In this document: piece by piece, positions 61,943 through 64,000 of the stretch | Layout of the letters: every line of letters begins with the position of its first letter | Numbering within the stretch: the stretch's first letter is position 1 | NCBI RefSeq assembly: GCF_036898095.1 | Contig: NC_090744.1 | Coordinates: 7,101,718-7,165,717 of the forward strand | Length of the DNA stretch: 64,000 nucleotides | Direction of reading: 5' to 3' | DNA from: Palaemon carinicauda | Taxonomy: Eukaryota; Arthropoda; Malacostraca; Decapoda; Palaemonidae | Notes under the pieces: generated by a model | What the model was told of the DNA's origin: nothing | What the model saw: only the letters and a program-made list of their open reading frames with translations | The model's database searches: none | Program-made: the position numbers and the translations under genes

Positions 61943-62572
61943 GTTACCTTCTTCCTCATTTGAATATAATGAATCCACTTCCACACTTAAATTCCTATCC
62001 TTAACCATTCCCTTCTTACCCTTTTTCTTACTTACCACTTTCACCCATTCACGATCGTCCTTGCTATCAGCCTGATACTTTTTCTTCTCTTTCTTCACAT
62101 CACTTTTACCTTTCCTTTCATCTTTCCTCTCACCTTTCTGTTCATCCTTACTATGCCTAATTCCCTTATCTTCAATATCACCATCACTATTACTACTATC
62201 ACTATCACTTCCTTTCCCATTATCACCTACCTTAACCTTCTCTTCCACTACCAACCCATTACCCGAAGCTGAGGACACTCCTCCGACTGCACCTTCACCC
62301 ATTATAGTTTTCATCATCCCTATGACTTGCCCCATCATAGCTTCCAATCGGTGCTCCATCCGTTCCTCATTCTCTTTCATCCTCATCTCAACACATTCTT
62401 CCACTCTCTCTACAGTTCCCTTTAACTCCCTAAGCTCCTTCTGCATCGCCGCATTCTCCCAGTTCAACCTCTCATTCTCTACTAGCAACCTCTCTTTCTC
62501 AACTATCAACATCTGCTCCCGTTCTTTATAATGCCGCAATTCCTCCTCCAAAGCCTTGTATTTACCTTCCAT
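61547..62572 (-). pseudogene. gag: Gag N-terminal part of the gag-only element
   Basis: 341 residues from ATG at 62572, 68 bases after the primer site. Residues 1-75 are a strong heptad-type coiled coil rich in Glu, Lys and Leu (EEELRHYKEREQML). Residues 115-215 are a Ser/Asp/Lys-rich linker. From about 225 the capsid-like region begins (MREVPRCERFYEHSSRDVYD). It runs off frame at the 386-bp duplication and ends at 61547. A long N-terminal coiled coil is unusual for Ty3-type Gag and could mediate assembly. Family not assigned. Confidence 0.75.
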
Positions 62573-62639
62573 TTTTCTTCAACCTTAATCCTAATTCCGT
62601 CCTTCGTCCAACAGTCCGGCTTCCTATCCCACCTCGGCA

Positions 62640-62657
62640 GTCCCTGTTCGGGCGCCA
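62640..62657 (-). other. Primer binding site for tRNA-Lys
   Basis: Minus strand reads TGGCGCCCGAACAGGGAC, 18 bases identical to the primer site known for tRNA-Lys(UUU)-primed retroviruses and some LTR elements. It starts six bases after the 5' LTR end. Confidence 0.88.
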
Positions 62658-62663
62658 AAATAA

Positions 62664-63534
62664 TGTGGCGGGATGTTGCAAGGACAACCCCCGCACCCTG
62701 AATCACACTTACTGACAATGGTCTCCACAAAACAAACTTTCCCCTTACTTTATCATGAACTGGACTCTTAGACAAAAGGACACAAAAAACAAAACATATC
62801 CTTAGAACTCTATTTCTTAAAACTAAAATAATCAATACCAAAAACCATCCACAATCAAAATGAACACTTAAAACTAATCAAAAACTTAAAACTAATTATA
62901 TAATTAACAAAAAAAACCTTTCCGCAATCAAATAAATCCTATCAAAACTTAAAACTAACCGCAACCCAAGCATGAAAACACAAAACACATATATATTACG
63001 AGTTCACCGACACCAAAGTTTGTATGCTTTCATATGTTATTTGCAACACAGTCGTTCACAAACTGCCGAACTGTCTTTCACGGCACAACCCTCAATCTGT
63101 GATTAACAGGTTAAACTGTGTGGCAAGTTGCCACCACTGCCTCCCTAATTGGGGTCTTGGATGTCGTCATCATCGTCATCATCATCATTATCATTATCAT
63201 CATCAATAGCAGCAATCGAAGTTCATTCGGTCCGGGTCATCAACAATAATCTATCCAAAGAGCAGTCTTAAATACAATCTCTTACAGGCCAGGTCGTCAA
63301 CTAAAGATCGGCATTCAAAAAATAACTCTCCAAAGGAGTTAGCCTCTCCAAAGGAGGAATCACGGCTCAGAAAATCAATAATCACTTCCTTGCTGGTAAT
63401 AAAGGATAATAGTAAATCCAGCAATCACACACACAACCGCCTCTATCAGCAGTCAATCAAAAAAAGCATTCGCTCCGAAACATTCACCACTGTCGTAACC
63501 TAGCTAAAAACATAAACAAACAATCTTACTAACA
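62664..63534 (-). repeat. 5' LTR (right copy) of the gag-only element
   Basis: About 871 bp. The stretch 63383-63527 is nearly identical to 59270-59418 of the other LTR (indels only), while most of the rest is about 80 percent identical. Contains (CAT)n-type repeats at 63163-63205. Confidence 0.85.
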
Positions 63535-64000
63535 GTCTTACTAACTTAATGGGGAAAAGTTGAATCAGACATCTGGCTAACCTAAGTTAGAGCACAGAGT
63601 CTTACTAACATAATGAGGAAAGGTCGAATCAGACATCTGGCTAACCTAAGTTAGAGCACAGAGTCTTACTAACTTAATGGGGAAAGGTCGAATCAGACAA
63701 CATCCGGCTAACCTAAGTTAGAGCACAGAGTCATACTAACTTAATGAGGAAAGGTCGAATCAGAAATCTGGCTAACCTAAGTTAGAGCACAGAGTCTTAC
63801 TAACATAATGAGGAAAGGTCGAATCAGACACCATCCGGCTAACCTAAGTTAGAGCACAGAGTCTTACTAACTTAATGAGGAAAGGTCGAATCAGACATCT
63901 GGCTAACCTAAGTTAGAGCACAGAGTCTTACTAACATAATGAGGAAAGGTCGAATCAGACAACATCCGGCTAACCTAAGTTAGAGCACAGAGTCTTACTA
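63535..64000. repeat. Satellite array, continuation to the window edge
   Basis: Alternating B (CATCTGGC, ACATAATGA) and A (CATCCGGC, ACTTAATGA) monomers, about seven copies, same family as 48169-58475. The array extends beyond the window. Confidence 0.96.

Larger units (their letters stand above)
58476..63534 (-). mobile_element. Gag-only LTR retrotransposon inserted in the satellite
   Basis: Direct repeats at 58476-59433 and 62664-63534 (LTRs) flank about 3.2 kb. Element reads on the minus strand: 5' LTR is the right one. An 18-nt primer site complementary to tRNA-Lys lies six bases inside it, and a purine tract abuts the 3' LTR. Only Gag-like frames are found: coiled coil, capsid-like region, and five CCHC knuckles. 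No RT, RNase H, protease or integrase motif was seen, so it would need enzymes from elsewhere. Satellite sequence lies on both sides. A clean target duplication could not be defined: the left flank is CACAG and the right flank GTCTTACTAAC, which only partly overlap as satellite sequence. Confidence 0.85.

Overview
This is a repeat-dense eukaryotic window with no recognisable host protein-coding gene. The content points to a decapod crustacean (shrimp, crab or crayfish type): very long (TA)n, (CT)n and (AAT)n microsatellites, a tRNA-derived SINE, LINE 3' ends with (AAT)n tails, a CsRn1-type LTR retrotransposon and a DIRS1-like element. The assignment is inference; no single-copy host gene is available to confirm it.

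Layout. 1-6444: a decayed env-bearing Ty3/gypsy-type element cut by the left window edge (gag, protease, RT, RNase H, integrase, envelope-like frame). 6.7-10.4 kb: microsatellites and dispersed repeats. 10437-14830: a complete, young CsRn1-like LTR retrotransposon with 254-bp LTRs, a tRNA-Trp-type primer site, an intact gag, an A AAA AAC slippery site and a damaged pol. 15-30.8 kb: LINE 3' ends, SINE pieces, a 17-copy 99-bp minisatellite (18261-19937), a nested repeat block (22.8-25.9 kb), and a family rich in TGACCT half-sites. 31001-31500 is a gap of 500 N, bordered by a diverged CsRn1-type LTR and by a hairpin. 31.6-38.9 kb: more LINE and SINE remnants, triplet microsatellites and a 164-nt palindrome.

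38937-47744 is a DIRS1-like tyrosine-recombinase retrotransposon on the minus strand. It has inverted terminal repeats, an internal complementary region equal to the junction of its two ends, a Gag-like frame, RT/RNase H, and a tyrosine recombinase broken by a frameshift. From about 48 kb to the right edge lies a satellite array of 67/64/63-bp monomers with higher-order periods of about 2160 bp and then about 1374-1505 bp. It is interrupted at 58476-63534 by a minus-strand LTR element that appears gag-only. That element has five CCHC zinc knuckles, a primer site matching tRNA-Lys over 18 nt, LTRs of mosaic divergence, and a 386-bp tandem duplication inside gag.

The three retroelement types use different integration enzymes (DDE integrase in the two Ty3-type elements, tyrosine recombinase in DIRS). 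The gag-only element has no visible polymerase or integrase, so it would have to depend on a relative. Positions of frame changes are approximate to a few codons, because they were read by eye from the translated frames.
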